Below, in pieces: positions 1-9,936 of a stretch of 64,000 bases of DNA. A program made the position numbers and the translations under genes. Source of the stretch: Allostella sp. ATCC 35155 (GTDB lineage Bacteria; Pseudomonadota; Alphaproteobacteria; ATCC43930; Allostellaceae); contig AP019701.1 of NCBI GenBank assembly GCA_006738865.1, positions 4,847,974-4,911,973 on the forward strand, given 5' to 3'. Position 1 is the stretch's first letter. Each line of letters begins with the position of its first letter. Below the pieces are notes generated by a model. That model was given only the letters and a program-made list of their open reading frames with translations. It did not search any database and had not been told where the DNA came from.

Positions 1-858
1 ACCGTCGACGATGGCGACCCGGAGGCGTTGGCGCGGTGGCAGCAGGCGCTGGCCGCGGCCGGGCTCGACGCGGGCCCCGCGGGTCGGCCGTGGATCGAGG
101 CAGCTCCCTTCGGGCCCTGGCGCCTGGTCGAGCGCCGGCAGCTCAACCCGAGCGATGCCGAGCACCCGGCCTTCCACGTCGCGTTCCGCCCGGAGAAGGG
201 CGAGCTGCGCTGGCAGGCCGGCGACCTCGCCCGCATCGCGGTGCCGGGCGAGCCGCCCTGCCACCGCGACTATTCGATCGCCTCGGTGCCGGAGGAAGGA
301 CGCCTCGTCCTGCTCGTGCGGCAGGCCCGGGCGCCGGACGGCACGCTCGGCCGCGGCTCCGGCTGGCTCACCGAAGGCCTGGCCGAGGGCGGCAGCGCCA
401 ACCTCCAGATCCGGCGAAATTCCGGCTTCCACGCCCCTGCCGGCGATCCGCCGCTGATCCTGATCGGCAACGGCACCGGCCTTGCCGGACTGCGCGCCCA
501 TCTGGCGGCACGCGCGGCGCGCGGCATCGGCGGCGCCTGGCTGCTGTTCGGCGAGCGGCGGCGGGCGGCCGACTGGTTCCACCGCGAGACGATCGAGGAC
601 TGGGTCGCCGCCGGCATCGTCGACCGGCTGGACCTCGCCTTTTCGCGCGATCAGCCCGAGCGCGTCTATGTCCAGCACCGGCTGCGCGCGGCCGCCGCCG
701 ACCTGGCCGCCCGCGTCGATGCCGGCGCCGCGATCCTCGTCTGCGGCAGCGCCGAGGGCATGGCGCCGGCCGTCCACGCCGTCCTGGCCGACGTGCTCGG
801 CGCGGACCGGCTGGAGCGGCTGGCCGAGGAAGGCCGCTACCGCCGGGACGTCTACTGA
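1..858 (+). CDS. NADPH-dependent diflavin reductase (sulfite/cytochrome P450 reductase family), 3' part
   Basis: The gene runs in from the left edge: the frame is open from base 1, so the N-terminal flavodoxin domain is missing and an internal TTG at 28 is not the true start. What remains is the FAD/NADP half of a CysJ/CPR-type reductase, which passes electrons from NADPH through FAD to FMN and then to a partner. Seen here are the FAD-binding RDYSIAS motif, the NADP-binding GNGTGLAG loop, the LLFGERRR segment, YVQHRLR, LVCGSAEGMAP and the aromatic C-terminus GRYRRDVY, all in family order. The true partner (sulfite reductase haemoprotein or another acceptor) is not visible, so the specific substrate is unknown. 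No other reductase subunit follows; the next gene has its own probable promoter. Confidence 0.82.
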   Translation, partial: TVDDGDPEALARWQQALAAAGLDAGPAGRPWIEAAPFGPWRLVERRQLNPSDAEHPAFHVAFRPEKGELRWQAGDLARIAVPGEPPCHRDYSIASVPEEGRLVLLVRQARAPDGTLGRGSGWLTEGLAEGGSANLQIRRNSGFHAPAGDPPLILIGNGTGLAGLRAHLAARAARGIGGAWLLFGERRRAADWFHRETIEDWVAAGIVDRLDLAFSRDQPERVYVQHRLRAAAADLAARVDAGAAILVCGSAEGMAPAVHAVLADVLGADRLERLAEEGRYRRDVY

Positions 859-867
859 GCATCCGAT

Positions 868-897
868 TTGCCGGGCCGCACCGGCCGGTCCTATCCT
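868..897 (+). promoter_or_regulatory. candidate sigma70 promoter of the PhyH-family gene
   Basis: TTGCCG and TATCCT are separated by 18 bases, starting ten bases after the reductase stop. They would start transcription about 28 bases before the ATG at 932. This is a pattern match only. Confidence 0.35.
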
Positions 898-931
898 TCG
901 CCCCGCACAAACAGAACCGGCGGAGGACGCG

Positions 932-1738
932 ATGGACGGAGCGGCACCGGGCCACGACTATCGGGAACGGGGATACTCTGCCCCGATCCCGGTGATGCCG
1001 CAGGACGAAGCGCTCGGCTGGCGCCGGCGCATGGAGGCGTCCGAAGCCGCCATCGGCCGGCCGCTCACCCGCGAGGAGCGGACCAAGCCCCACCTCCTGT
1101 TCGGCTGGGCCGCCGAACTGGCCCGCCACCCCGCCATCCTCGACCGCGTCGAGCCTCTGATCGGCCCGGACATCCTGTGCTGGGAGACGGTGCTCTTCAC
1201 CAAGGAGCCCGGCGGCCCGGAATACATCTCCTGGCACCAGGACCTGACCTACTGGGGACTGGAGCCGGGCGACCAGGTGGTGACGGCATGGCTGGCGCTG
1301 TCGCCGAGCACGGTCGAGAGCGGCTGCATGCGCGTCGTCCCGGGGTCGCACCGGCTGGATCTGGCGCCGCACCGCGACACCTGGAACCCCGACAACCTGC
1401 TGTCGCGCGGCCAGGAGATCGCGGTCGAGGTCCGCGACGGCGAGTGGGCCGACATCGTGCTGCAGCCGGGCGAGATGTCGCTGCACCATGTCAACATCGT
1501 CCACGGGTCGGACCGCAACCGTTCCGACGATCGCCGCATCGGCTTCGCCGCACGCTACTTCGCGACCGCGGTGCGCCAGAAGTCTCCCCGCCGCGACAGC
1601 GCCTTCCTGGTCCGCGGGCAGGATCGCCACGGGCATTTCGATCTCGAGCCGGAGCCGGCCCAGGATTATTCGGATGCGGCCCGCGCGCGGCATGCGGAAT
1701 ACCGCCGCCGGCGCCGCGAGCTGCAGGCCGCGCTATAG
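932..1738 (+). CDS. phytanoyl-CoA dioxygenase (PhyH) family oxygenase
   Basis: This 268-aa protein is a probable Fe(II)/2-oxoglutarate-dependent oxygenase. The iron triad is visible as H102-x-D104 (in WHQDLTYW) and H191 (in IVHGS). A conserved arginine region for 2-oxoglutarate (RRIGFAARY) follows, which is the PhyH order. The ATG at 932 is chosen because GGAGG lies 6 bases upstream; the reading frame stays open further upstream but overlaps the reductase gene. Substrate is unknown: PhyH relatives hydroxylate or halogenate small molecules, and nothing next door fixes the choice. It stands between a diflavin reductase and an EVE-domain gene, with no sign of translational coupling to either. 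Confidence 0.85.
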   Translation: MDGAAPGHDYRERGYSAPIPVMPQDEALGWRRRMEASEAAIGRPLTREERTKPHLLFGWAAELARHPAILDRVEPLIGPDILCWETVLFTKEPGGPEYISWHQDLTYWGLEPGDQVVTAWLALSPSTVESGCMRVVPGSHRLDLAPHRDTWNPDNLLSRGQEIAVEVRDGEWADIVLQPGEMSLHHVNIVHGSDRNRSDDRRIGFAARYFATAVRQKSPRRDSAFLVRGQDRHGHFDLEPEPAQDYSDAARARHAEYRRRRRELQAAL

Positions 1739-1820
1739 GCTGCGCGAACCGGTAGGCAGGGGCGCGCCGGTTGCGCTACCGTCGCCAGCCCCCGTATGCC
1801 CCACTCCAAGGTCGCCGCCG

Positions 1821-2234
1821 ATGGCCAAATGGCTGCTGAAGTCCGAGCCCTTCAAATATTCCTGGGAGCGCATGGTCGCCGACGGGCGCACCCACTGGGA
1901 CGGCATCCGCAACCATCAGGCGGCCAACAACCTGAAGGCCATGAAGGTCGGCGACAGGGCCTTCTTCTATCACTCGAACGAGGGGCTGGAGATTGTCGGA
2001 ATCGTCAAGATCGTGCGCGAGGCCTATCCCGATCCGGGTGACGAAGCCGGCCGCTTCGTCATGGTCGATGTCGCCGCGGACCGGCCGGTGAAGACGCCGG
2101 TGACGCTGGCCGCCATCAAGGCCGAGCCGGAACTGGCGAACCTGGCGCTGGTGCGCCAGTCGCGGCTGTCGGTCGTGCCGGTCGCCGACGAGGAGTGGAA
2201 AGTGATCTGCCGGATGGCGGGAGTCCGGGCATGA
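1821..2234 (+). CDS. EVE-domain protein
   Basis: The 137-aa protein is a single EVE (PUA-like) domain. It opens with the typical MAKWLLKSEP and contains WDGIRNHQAANNLKAMKVGD and FFYHSNEG, which line the modified-base pocket in the family. EVE proteins are thought to recognise modified bases in DNA or RNA; the ligand here is unknown. The start at 1821 matches the conserved N-terminus; longer versions of the frame add unrelated residues. Its TGA overlaps the ATG of the Rieske gene (ATGA at 2231), so the two are probably co-translated. Confidence 0.85.
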   Translation: MAKWLLKSEPFKYSWERMVADGRTHWDGIRNHQAANNLKAMKVGDRAFFYHSNEGLEIVGIVKIVREAYPDPGDEAGRFVMVDVAADRPVKTPVTLAAIKAEPELANLALVRQSRLSVVPVADEEWKVICRMAGVRA

Positions 2235-2650
2235 CCGCGGCCGAGGGGGAACTGGATCCGCCGCGCCGGGTGCTGTGCCGCGGCACCGACATCGCCGAGG
2301 CGGCCGGGAAGGGCTTCGTCCTGGGCGAGGGACGGCGCAAGCGCGAGGTCTTCGTGGTGCGCAAGGACGGGCGCATCTTCGGCTACGTCAATTCCTGCCC
2401 CCATGCCGGCACGCCGCTCGACTGGATGCCGGACCGCTTCTTCACCAACGACGGCCGGTTCCTCATCTGCGCCACCCACGGGGCCCTATTCGAGGTCGAG
2501 GACGGGATGTGCCTGCGCGGCCCGTGCCGCGGCCTCGCGCTCGAGCCGGTGGCGGTCGCCGAGGAGGGCGAGGAGATCTGGCTGCTGGAGCCCGACGAGG
2601 GCTTCGCGCCTACGCCGGCGGGCGCGGCCGGAGCCACATCCGGTTGTTGA
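2231..2650 (+). CDS. small Rieske [2Fe-2S] protein
   Basis: This 139-aa protein carries a full Rieske motif: C56-x-H58 (SCPHAG) and C80-x2-H83 (CATHG), ligating a [2Fe-2S] cluster. It is the size of a stand-alone ferredoxin-type Rieske protein, with no oxygenase domain, signal peptide or membrane anchor, so it probably acts in the cytoplasm as an electron carrier. The start overlaps the stop of the EVE gene by the ATGA arrangement. The 3' end overlaps the convergent glycosyltransferase-like gene by 41 bases. Its partner could be a nearby oxygenase, but that is inference. Confidence 0.85.
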   Translation: MTAAEGELDPPRRVLCRGTDIAEAAGKGFVLGEGRRKREVFVVRKDGRIFGYVNSCPHAGTPLDWMPDRFFTNDGRFLICATHGALFEVEDGMCLRGPCRGLALEPVAVAEEGEEIWLLEPDEGFAPTPAGAAGATSGC

Positions 2651-3533
2651 GGTGCTCCGCCTCCAGGAATGACGCGCTGTCCAGGGCGGGCTTGTAGATC
2701 CGGAACGTCCGCATGATGCCGAGGGTGGCCGCACTCTCGAGCGGCCCGATGAAGGATGGCCGGCGGGCGGAGAAATGGGACTGCGCCCGCCATCGCGCGA
2801 ACTGCCGCCGGCTGAGAAACCAGCAGCCGGCATGCGGGTTGGTCGGCCGCTCGACGGTCACGACCTCGGCCAGGTGGGGCATGGTCATCGACGAATGGCG
2901 GCCGACATCCTGCCAGCGCGCCGTCGCCTCGGGCGGCATCGGGCCGTCGACATAGAGCTTGGGAAAGCGCCCGGTCGGATCGGCCTCGAAGCGGTTGGGA
3001 AACAGCACTGCCTCCCCCTCGCTGCAATGCTCCAGCAGGGCGATCTTGCGCAGGAACCAGGGATCGCCGACGACGGTGTCGTCCTCGAAATAGCCGATCC
3101 AGTCGTACCCCGCCGCCCGCTCGCCCAGAAGGTCACGGCAGGCGAATCCCAGCATCCGTGGATCGCCCCCGAGCGCGTCGAGGCCGATCCGTTCGACCGT
3201 GAAGGCGCCGGCCGGCAGCGTGACGCGGTCGAGGGCATGGCGGTCGTCCACCACGACGACCACGATGTCGAGCACCTGCGGCAGGGCCCGGCGGTTCGCG
3301 CGCTCGAACCGCACCCGGCTGAGCCCCGGCGGCGGCGGCTCCTCGCCGGGCGGCGGCGGGCCGGCCCAGGCGACGCGCACCTGGACGGGCCCGAGATGGA
3401 CCCGGAGGCCGGCGATCGTGCGGGTCAGCGCCGCCGCCCGGGCGGGAGCGGCGTCCGGCTGCGAGGAGCCGTAGACCGCGCCGCCCGGCGCCGGTGGACC
3501 GACATAATGGGGGATCGCGACGAGGATGCGCAT
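2610..3533 (-). CDS. glycosyltransferase-like protein of unknown specificity
   Basis: The 307-aa product begins MRILVAIPHYVGPP and contains a GT-A-like acidic motif (YFEDDTVVGDPWFL) in mid-protein, followed by LFPNRFE and a C-terminal part ending KPALDSASFLEAEHLNN. This suggests a nucleotide-sugar-dependent transferase, but I cannot assign a family or a sugar. No membrane segments are seen. ATG at 3533 is chosen because the protein starts cleanly there; the frame extends upstream into non-conserved sequence overlapping the creatininase gene. It lies 19 bases downstream of the creatininase gene on the same strand and probably shares its transcript, although a functional link is not obvious. 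Confidence 0.6.
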   Translation of the reverse strand: MRILVAIPHYVGPPAPGGAVYGSSQPDAAPARAAALTRTIAGLRVHLGPVQVRVAWAGPPPPGEEPPPPGLSRVRFERANRRALPQVLDIVVVVVDDRHALDRVTLPAGAFTVERIGLDALGGDPRMLGFACRDLLGERAAGYDWIGYFEDDTVVGDPWFLRKIALLEHCSEGEAVLFPNRFEADPTGRFPKLYVDGPMPPEATARWQDVGRHSSMTMPHLAEVVTVERPTNPHAGCWFLSRRQFARWRAQSHFSARRPSFIGPLESAATLGIMRTFRIYKPALDSASFLEAEHLNNRMWLRPRPPA

Positions 3534-3552
3534 CGCCGCGCATTCCCCGAGG

Positions 3553-4293
3553 TCAGGAGGCCAGGAAGTCCCGGTAGGTGACGGAGAGATCGTTGACCGA
3601 GGCGGCGATGATGCGTTTGCCGTCCTCGACGGTGGCAAGGTTCGGGTTCGACCCGATGCGGCCGTCGGGGAAGCGACGGCGATAGTCGGCCGCGTCGGTG
3701 AAGCGGCCGGTCGGAGCGATCACGGGCTCCATGTCGACATACTTCACGCGGTCCGGATAGGCGGCCCAGGTCACCGCCACCTCGCTCGGCGTGGCGTGTG
3801 AGCCATGGCCCTCCGGATAGAGATCGGCGCAGAGCTTCTTCGTCTCCGGCCCTTCCCACCAGTTGGCGAGCAGGCACTTCACCTGCTGATTGTCCATGCC
3901 GGCCGACTGGCGGTGGCTGTAGATCTCGTAGAACGCGGCGTTGGTCGTGGCGATGTTGCCGCCATGGCCGTTGACGAACATCATCCGGGTGAAGCCGTGG
4001 CGGGCCAGCGACTGGACATAGTCGAAGATCACCGAGATCAGCGTCGACGGCCGGTAGGTCATGCTGCCGGTGAAGTCCATGTGGTGGACCGCCATGCCGA
4101 CCGAGATCGTCGGTGCGACGAGGCAGCCGGTCTTCTCGCCCAGCGCCCGGCCGATGATCTCGGCGGTCAGCGCATCGGTGCCGACCAGTCCGTTCGGGCC
4201 GTGCTGCTCGGTCGAGCCGATCGGGATGACGATGCCGGTCGACGTCTTGAGATACTCCTGCACCTCCTGCCAGGTGCTGAGCTGTAGCTGCAT
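3553..4293 (-). CDS. creatininase-family amidohydrolase
   Basis: The 246-aa protein matches the creatininase/MftE/ArfB-like metallohydrolase family. Metal ligands of the family are recognisable: E29 and H31 in GSTEQHGP, D40, H110 in VNGHGGN, and E171 in HATPSEVA. Members open creatinine or related cyclic or formamide bonds. The substrate here is undetermined, and no creatine or mycofactocin genes are nearby. Start ATG at 4293 gives the standard N-terminus and is preceded by GAGGAC. A good promoter (TTGAAG-17-TAGCGT) lies 32-60 bases upstream. The glycosyltransferase-like gene follows after 19 bases. Confidence 0.8.
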   Translation of the reverse strand: MQLQLSTWQEVQEYLKTSTGIVIPIGSTEQHGPNGLVGTDALTAEIIGRALGEKTGCLVAPTISVGMAVHHMDFTGSMTYRPSTLISVIFDYVQSLARHGFTRMMFVNGHGGNIATTNAAFYEIYSHRQSAGMDNQQVKCLLANWWEGPETKKLCADLYPEGHGSHATPSEVAVTWAAYPDRVKYVDMEPVIAPTGRFTDAADYRRRFPDGRIGSNPNLATVEDGKRIIAASVNDLSVTYRDFLAS

Positions 4294-4324
4294 CGTCCGC
4301 GTCCTCGTTCGGCTGGGGAATGCG

Positions 4325-4353
4325 ACGCTAGCTGCGGCCCCCGAGGCCTTCAA
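4325..4353 (-). promoter_or_regulatory. candidate sigma70 promoter of the creatininase-family gene
   Basis: On the minus strand TTGAAG (4353-4348) and TAGCGT (4330-4325) are 17 bases apart, 32 bases before the start codon. The same TAGCGT -10-like hexamer recurs upstream of the livK-type gene at 25636. Confidence 0.4.
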
Positions 4354-4424
4354 GAGCTTGTTTCGACCCGCGAACCCGCCCATCATCCCGGCCAATCAGC
4401 AAGCCCCCCAAGGGAGAGAAACGG

Positions 4425-6365
<1,941 letters not shown>

Positions 6366-6429
6366 TGCACAAAAATCGGGCAGCGAATTGTGAAGATTGC
6401 AACCGTTCTGCCCGAAACATGTTGTCGCA

Positions 6430-6458
6430 GGGGGCGAAGCGGCTCAAACTCCGCCCCC
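6430..6458 (+). terminator. possible stem-loop after acs
   Basis: GGGGGCG (6430-6436) and CGCCCCC (6452-6458) form a 7-bp GC stem 65 bases after the acs stop. No T-run follows, so it is at best a weak or Rho-assisted terminator, or an mRNA-stabilising hairpin. I see nothing else firm in the 200-base gap before the depolymerase gene. Confidence 0.3.
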
Positions 6459-6565
6459 TTGCGTACTGACGGGTAGGTTGCTGCCGCCCGACCGGAACGC
6501 CGATAGCGCAACCGAAGGCCGCCTTCCCCCCGACGGCCCGACCCCTCGGTTCGAGGCCGACGAGC

Positions 6566-7786
6566 ATGCTGTATCACGCCTACGAGACCGCCCACATGAT
6601 GGCGCTGCCCTTCCGCATGGCGGCCGATGCCATGCAGGCGACGCTGGAATATCCCTGGGCGCCCCATTCCGGCACGCGGCTCGCACGGGCCGTCGCCGCC
6701 CAGTGCGAACTCTTCAGCCGGCTGACGCGGCGCTACGACAAGCCGGCATTCGGCATCCAGTCCGTGGCGACGGCGGCCGGCGAGGCCGTCGTCACCGAAC
6801 GCGTGGTCGATCTCAAGCCCTTCTGCCGCCTGCTGCATTTCGCGAAGTCGACCGGCCCCATGGGCCCGCGCGTCCTCGTGGTGGCACCCGTCTCCGGCCA
6901 TCACGCCACGCTGCTGCGCGGCACCGTCCGCGACCTGCTGCCGGATCACGACGTCTACGTCACCGACTGGATCGACGCCCGCGAGGTGCCGCTGTTCGAG
7001 GGCGCGTTCGATTTCGAGGACTACATCACCTACATCCTGCAGATGGTCCGGTTCCTCGGCGGGGAGACGCACATCGTCGCCGTGTGCCAGCCGACCGTGC
7101 CGGTGATGGCCGCCGTCTCGATGCTGGCCCTGGCCGACGACCGCGACCAGCCGCGCTCGATGGTGCTGATGGGCGGCCCGATCGACACCCGGGAGAACCC
7201 GACCGCCGTCAACCAGCTCGCCAAGACGCGGCCGCTCTCCTGGTTCGAGAACAACGTCATCACCAGCGTGCCCGCGCCCTATCCGGCCATGGGTCGGCGG
7301 GTCTATCCCGGCTTCCTGCAACTCACCGGCTTCATGTCGATGAACCTCGACCGGCATGTCGGGGCCCATCTGGAGCTGTTCCGCCATCTCGTGAAGGGCG
7401 ACGGCGACAGCGCCGAGGCCCATCGCCGCTTCTACGACGAATATTTCGCGGTCATGGACCTGGCGGCCGAGTTCTATCTGCAGACGATCGACCTCGTCTT
7501 CCAGGAGCATGCGCTGCCGCGCGGGCGCATGCATTGGCACGGCCATCTCGTCGAGCCGGCTGCGATCACGCGGACGGCGATGATGACGGTCGAGGGCGAG
7601 CAGGACGACATCTCCGCCCCCGGCCAGACCGCGGCGGCCCATCGCCTGACGACGAACCTGCCGGACTCGCTGCGGGCCCACCATCTGCAGCCGCATGTCG
7701 GCCATTACGGGGTGTTCAACGGCCGCCGCTGGCGGACCGAGACCCTGCCGAAGGTCCGCGAGTTCATCCGGACGCACGACCGCTGA
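6566..7786 (+). CDS. phaZ: intracellular polyhydroxyalkanoate depolymerase
   Basis: The 406-aa protein matches the intracellular PHB depolymerase family, which mobilises native storage granules. It starts MLYHAYETAH and carries the family nucleophile as cysteine (C174 in AVCQPTVPV, replacing the usual lipase-box serine). The acid region GEQDDISAPGQ and the catalytic-histidine region HHLQPHVGHYGVFNGRRW are near the C-terminus. No signal peptide is present, consistent with cytoplasmic granules. It lies downstream of acs but is probably transcribed separately, with a 200-base gap. Its 3' end overlaps the convergent LysR gene by 23 bases. I see no clear Shine-Dalgarno sequence. Confidence 0.93.
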   Translation: MLYHAYETAHMMALPFRMAADAMQATLEYPWAPHSGTRLARAVAAQCELFSRLTRRYDKPAFGIQSVATAAGEAVVTERVVDLKPFCRLLHFAKSTGPMGPRVLVVAPVSGHHATLLRGTVRDLLPDHDVYVTDWIDAREVPLFEGAFDFEDYITYILQMVRFLGGETHIVAVCQPTVPVMAAVSMLALADDRDQPRSMVLMGGPIDTRENPTAVNQLAKTRPLSWFENNVITSVPAPYPAMGRRVYPGFLQLTGFMSMNLDRHVGAHLELFRHLVKGDGDSAEAHRRFYDEYFAVMDLAAEFYLQTIDLVFQEHALPRGRMHWHGHLVEPAAITRTAMMTVEGEQDDISAPGQTAAAHRLTTNLPDSLRAHHLQPHVGHYGVFNGRRWRTETLPKVREFIRTHDR

Positions 7787-8687
7787 TCAGGGCGGGCGCC
7801 AGCGCACGGCGCAGCCGCGGCGCCGCAAAATCGAGGAACGCCCGCACCTTCGCCGGTGCCAGCCGGCCCTCCGGACGGACGATGCTGACCGGCGCCGGCA
7901 GCGGCTCGAACGGGACCAGGATGCGCCGCAGCCGCCCGGCCTCGATCGCGCCCGCCGCCTGATAGGACAGGATGCGCGTGATGCCGAGACCGGCCTCGGC
8001 AGCGTCGACGGCAGCCTCCGCCGTCGAGACGATCAGCCGGGTGCGGACCGGCACCGCGACCATCCGGCCATGGACCGGAAACGCCCAGCCATCGACCGCC
8101 GAAGCCGCCGAGAACGCGATGCAGGCATGGGCGCCCAGGTCCGCCGGCGCCTGCGGCGTTCCGTGGCAGTCGAGATATGCAGGTGCCGCGCAGACATAGC
8201 TGCCGATCGTGCCGACCCGGGTGGCGATCATCCCCGATTCGGGCAGCGGGCCGATGCGGACGGCGAGATCCAGTCCCTCGTCGAGGAGGTCTACCACCCG
8301 GTCGAGCAGCAGCAGGCGCGCGTCGACCTCCGGCCAGGCTGCGAGGAAGGCATTGACCACCGGCAGGACGTGCACGCGGCCGAAGACGTAGGGCGCCGTC
8401 AGCCCGAGCCGGCCCCGTGGCGTCTCGACCATGCCGCCCACCGCGCGCTCGGCCGCATCCATCTCTGCCAGGATGCGGCGCCCCGCGTCGAGGTAGCGGC
8501 GGCCGGCCTCTGTCAATGCCAGCCGCCGGGTCGTCCGGGTCATGAGACGGGCCCCCAGATGCGCTTCGAGCGCCGCCAGCTTGCGGCTGACGGTCGCCAG
8601 CGGCAGTTCCAGCCGCTGTGCCGCCGCGGACAGGCTGCCGGCATCGGCTACGCCGACGAAAATGCGGGTCGCCTCCAGCCGATCCAT
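7764..8687 (-). CDS. LysR-family transcriptional regulator
   Basis: This 307-aa protein has an N-terminal winged helix-turn-helix (MDRLEATRIFVGVADAGSLSAAAQRLELPLATVSRKLAALE) and a C-terminal effector-binding domain of the usual length. The ATG at 8687 is preferred over an upstream start because AGAAGG sits 7 bases before it. It faces a PNPOx-like gene across a 106-base gap that contains a perfect dyad with the LysR T-N11-A arrangement. This fits the textbook layout of a LysR regulator controlling itself and its divergent neighbour. The inducer is unknown. Confidence 0.92.
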   Translation of the reverse strand: MDRLEATRIFVGVADAGSLSAAAQRLELPLATVSRKLAALEAHLGARLMTRTTRRLALTEAGRRYLDAGRRILAEMDAAERAVGGMVETPRGRLGLTAPYVFGRVHVLPVVNAFLAAWPEVDARLLLLDRVVDLLDEGLDLAVRIGPLPESGMIATRVGTIGSYVCAAPAYLDCHGTPQAPADLGAHACIAFSAASAVDGWAFPVHGRMVAVPVRTRLIVSTAEAAVDAAEAGLGITRILSYQAAGAIEAGRLRRILVPFEPLPAPVSIVRPEGRLAPAKVRAFLDFAAPRLRRALAPALISGRASG

Positions 8688-8695
8688 CACGAACC

Positions 8696-8714
8696 TTCTT
8701 GAAATCGACAAGAA
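8696..8714. promoter_or_regulatory. LysR-type binding-site candidate
   Basis: TTCTTG and CAAGAA form a perfect 6-bp dyad around a 7-base centre, and T8699/A8711 give the T-N11-A spacing of LysR boxes. It sits 9 bases upstream of the regulator start, overlapping its ribosome-binding region (autorepression geometry). It is 80 bases before the divergent gene at 8794. Confidence 0.5.
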
Positions 8715-8793
8715 TCCCTATCGGAAGCGGAGCTTTATACCAATCCATCGTCATGCGACATGACCGGCGATCCAACGGACAAGGACGCGCCCG

Positions 8794-9396
8794 ATGCTTC
8801 GCACCTCCGACGTCGCATTCTCCCCCTCGGTCAAGGCCGCGCAGGACCGCCGCGGATCGCGCGGCCATTTCGAGCGCCGCGGCGACTGGCCGTCCGAGAT
8901 CGGCGATGACCTTGCCGGCTTCCTGGCCGAGGCGACCACCGTCTATCTCGCCACCGCCAGCCTGGAAGGGCAGCCCTATGTCCAGCATCGCGGCGGGCCC
9001 AAGGGGTTCCTGCGCGTGGTCGACCCGCATACCGTCGCCTTCGCCGATTTCGCCGGCAACCGGCAGTACGTCACCATCGGCAATCTCGACGAGAACCCGC
9101 GCGCGATGCTGTTCGCGATGGATTACGAGACGCGGCGGCGGGTGAAGCTGTGGGGCACCGCCCGCTATGTCGAGGGGGACGACCAGCTTGTCGCCCGCCT
9201 CTTCCCGGAGGGCTATGCCGCGCGTCCCGAGCGCGCGATCCTCTTCGCCGTCTCGGCCTGGGACGTGAACTGCCGGCAGCACATCCCGCAGCTCTATCCG
9301 GCCGATGCGGTCACCGCCGCGATCGGTGCCCTCGAGGCGCGCATCCGCGAACTCGAAGCCGAGAACGCGTTGCTGCGTCGCCGGATTCCGGAATAG
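8794..9396 (+). CDS. pyridoxamine 5'-phosphate oxidase-family flavin protein
   Basis: The 200-aa protein has a PNPOx-like split-barrel fold signature: FLAEATTVYLATASLEGQPYVQHRGGPKGFLRVVD followed by GNLDENPRAMLFAMDY. The last ~30 residues form a short predicted coiled coil (ALEARIRELEAENALLRRR). Such proteins bind FMN or F420 and act as small-molecule reductases or oxidases. They are not the biosynthetic PdxH. It is divergent from a LysR regulator and likely its target. An AAGGA sequence lies upstream of the ATG. Substrate unknown. Confidence 0.8.
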   Translation: MLRTSDVAFSPSVKAAQDRRGSRGHFERRGDWPSEIGDDLAGFLAEATTVYLATASLEGQPYVQHRGGPKGFLRVVDPHTVAFADFAGNRQYVTIGNLDENPRAMLFAMDYETRRRVKLWGTARYVEGDDQLVARLFPEGYAARPERAILFAVSAWDVNCRQHIPQLYPADAVTAAIGALEARIRELEAENALLRRRIPE

Positions 9397-9399
9397 ACC

Positions 9400-9792
9400 C
9401 TACGCTGGACGGTGGCAGACGACGCAGAGCTTGTTGCCGTCGAGGTCGCGGAAATAGGCGCCGTAATAGTCCGGGTGATAGTGCGTCCGCAGCCCGGGCG
9501 CACCCTCGTCCTGCGCGCCGGCCGCCCGCGCGGCGGCATGGACCGCATCGACGGTGGCGCGGTCGGGCGCCTCGAAGGCGACCGTCACGCCGTTGCCGAC
9601 CGTCGCCGCCTGCCGGTCGAAGGGACGGACCAGCCAGAAGTGCGGTGCCCGGTCCGGATCGAGGGCCCAGCCGGCGGCCCCCTCCTCCGCACTGTCATGG
9701 ATGCAGCGAAGGCCGAGCGGGCCGAGCACCGCGTCATAGAAGCCCTTGGCGCGGGCATAGTCGTTGGTGCCGACGGTGACGTGACTGTACAT
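9400..9792 (-). CDS. VOC/glyoxalase-family protein
   Basis: This 130-aa single-domain protein of the vicinal-oxygen-chelate superfamily starts MYSHVTVGTNDYARAKGFYDAVLGPLGL. It has the paired beta-alpha-beta-beta-beta modules and the terminal YYGAYFRDLDGNKLCVVCH, where the family places a metal-ligand glutamate (here D/N) and aromatic residues. The size and missing glutamate make true glyoxalase I activity uncertain. ATG at 9792 follows AAGGGAAAGG. It is divergent from the long acyl-CoA dehydrogenase gene and ends 3 bases after the convergent PNPOx-like gene. Confidence 0.82.
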   Translation of the reverse strand: MYSHVTVGTNDYARAKGFYDAVLGPLGLRCIHDSAEEGAAGWALDPDRAPHFWLVRPFDRQAATVGNGVTVAFEAPDRATVDAVHAAARAAGAQDEGAPGLRTHYHPDYYGAYFRDLDGNKLCVVCHRPA

Positions 9793-9936
9793 GGCGGGTG
9801 CCTTTCCCTTGGCGCGATCCGATGGAAGGAATCCTAGACCGCAATCCTTTTGCCGCGCTTGCCATAGCGAGGCTGGACGCCGCGGCCACCGCCCGTGCAT
9901 ACGGGCGGCCATCGGCGACGAAGAGCGGGAACGGCC

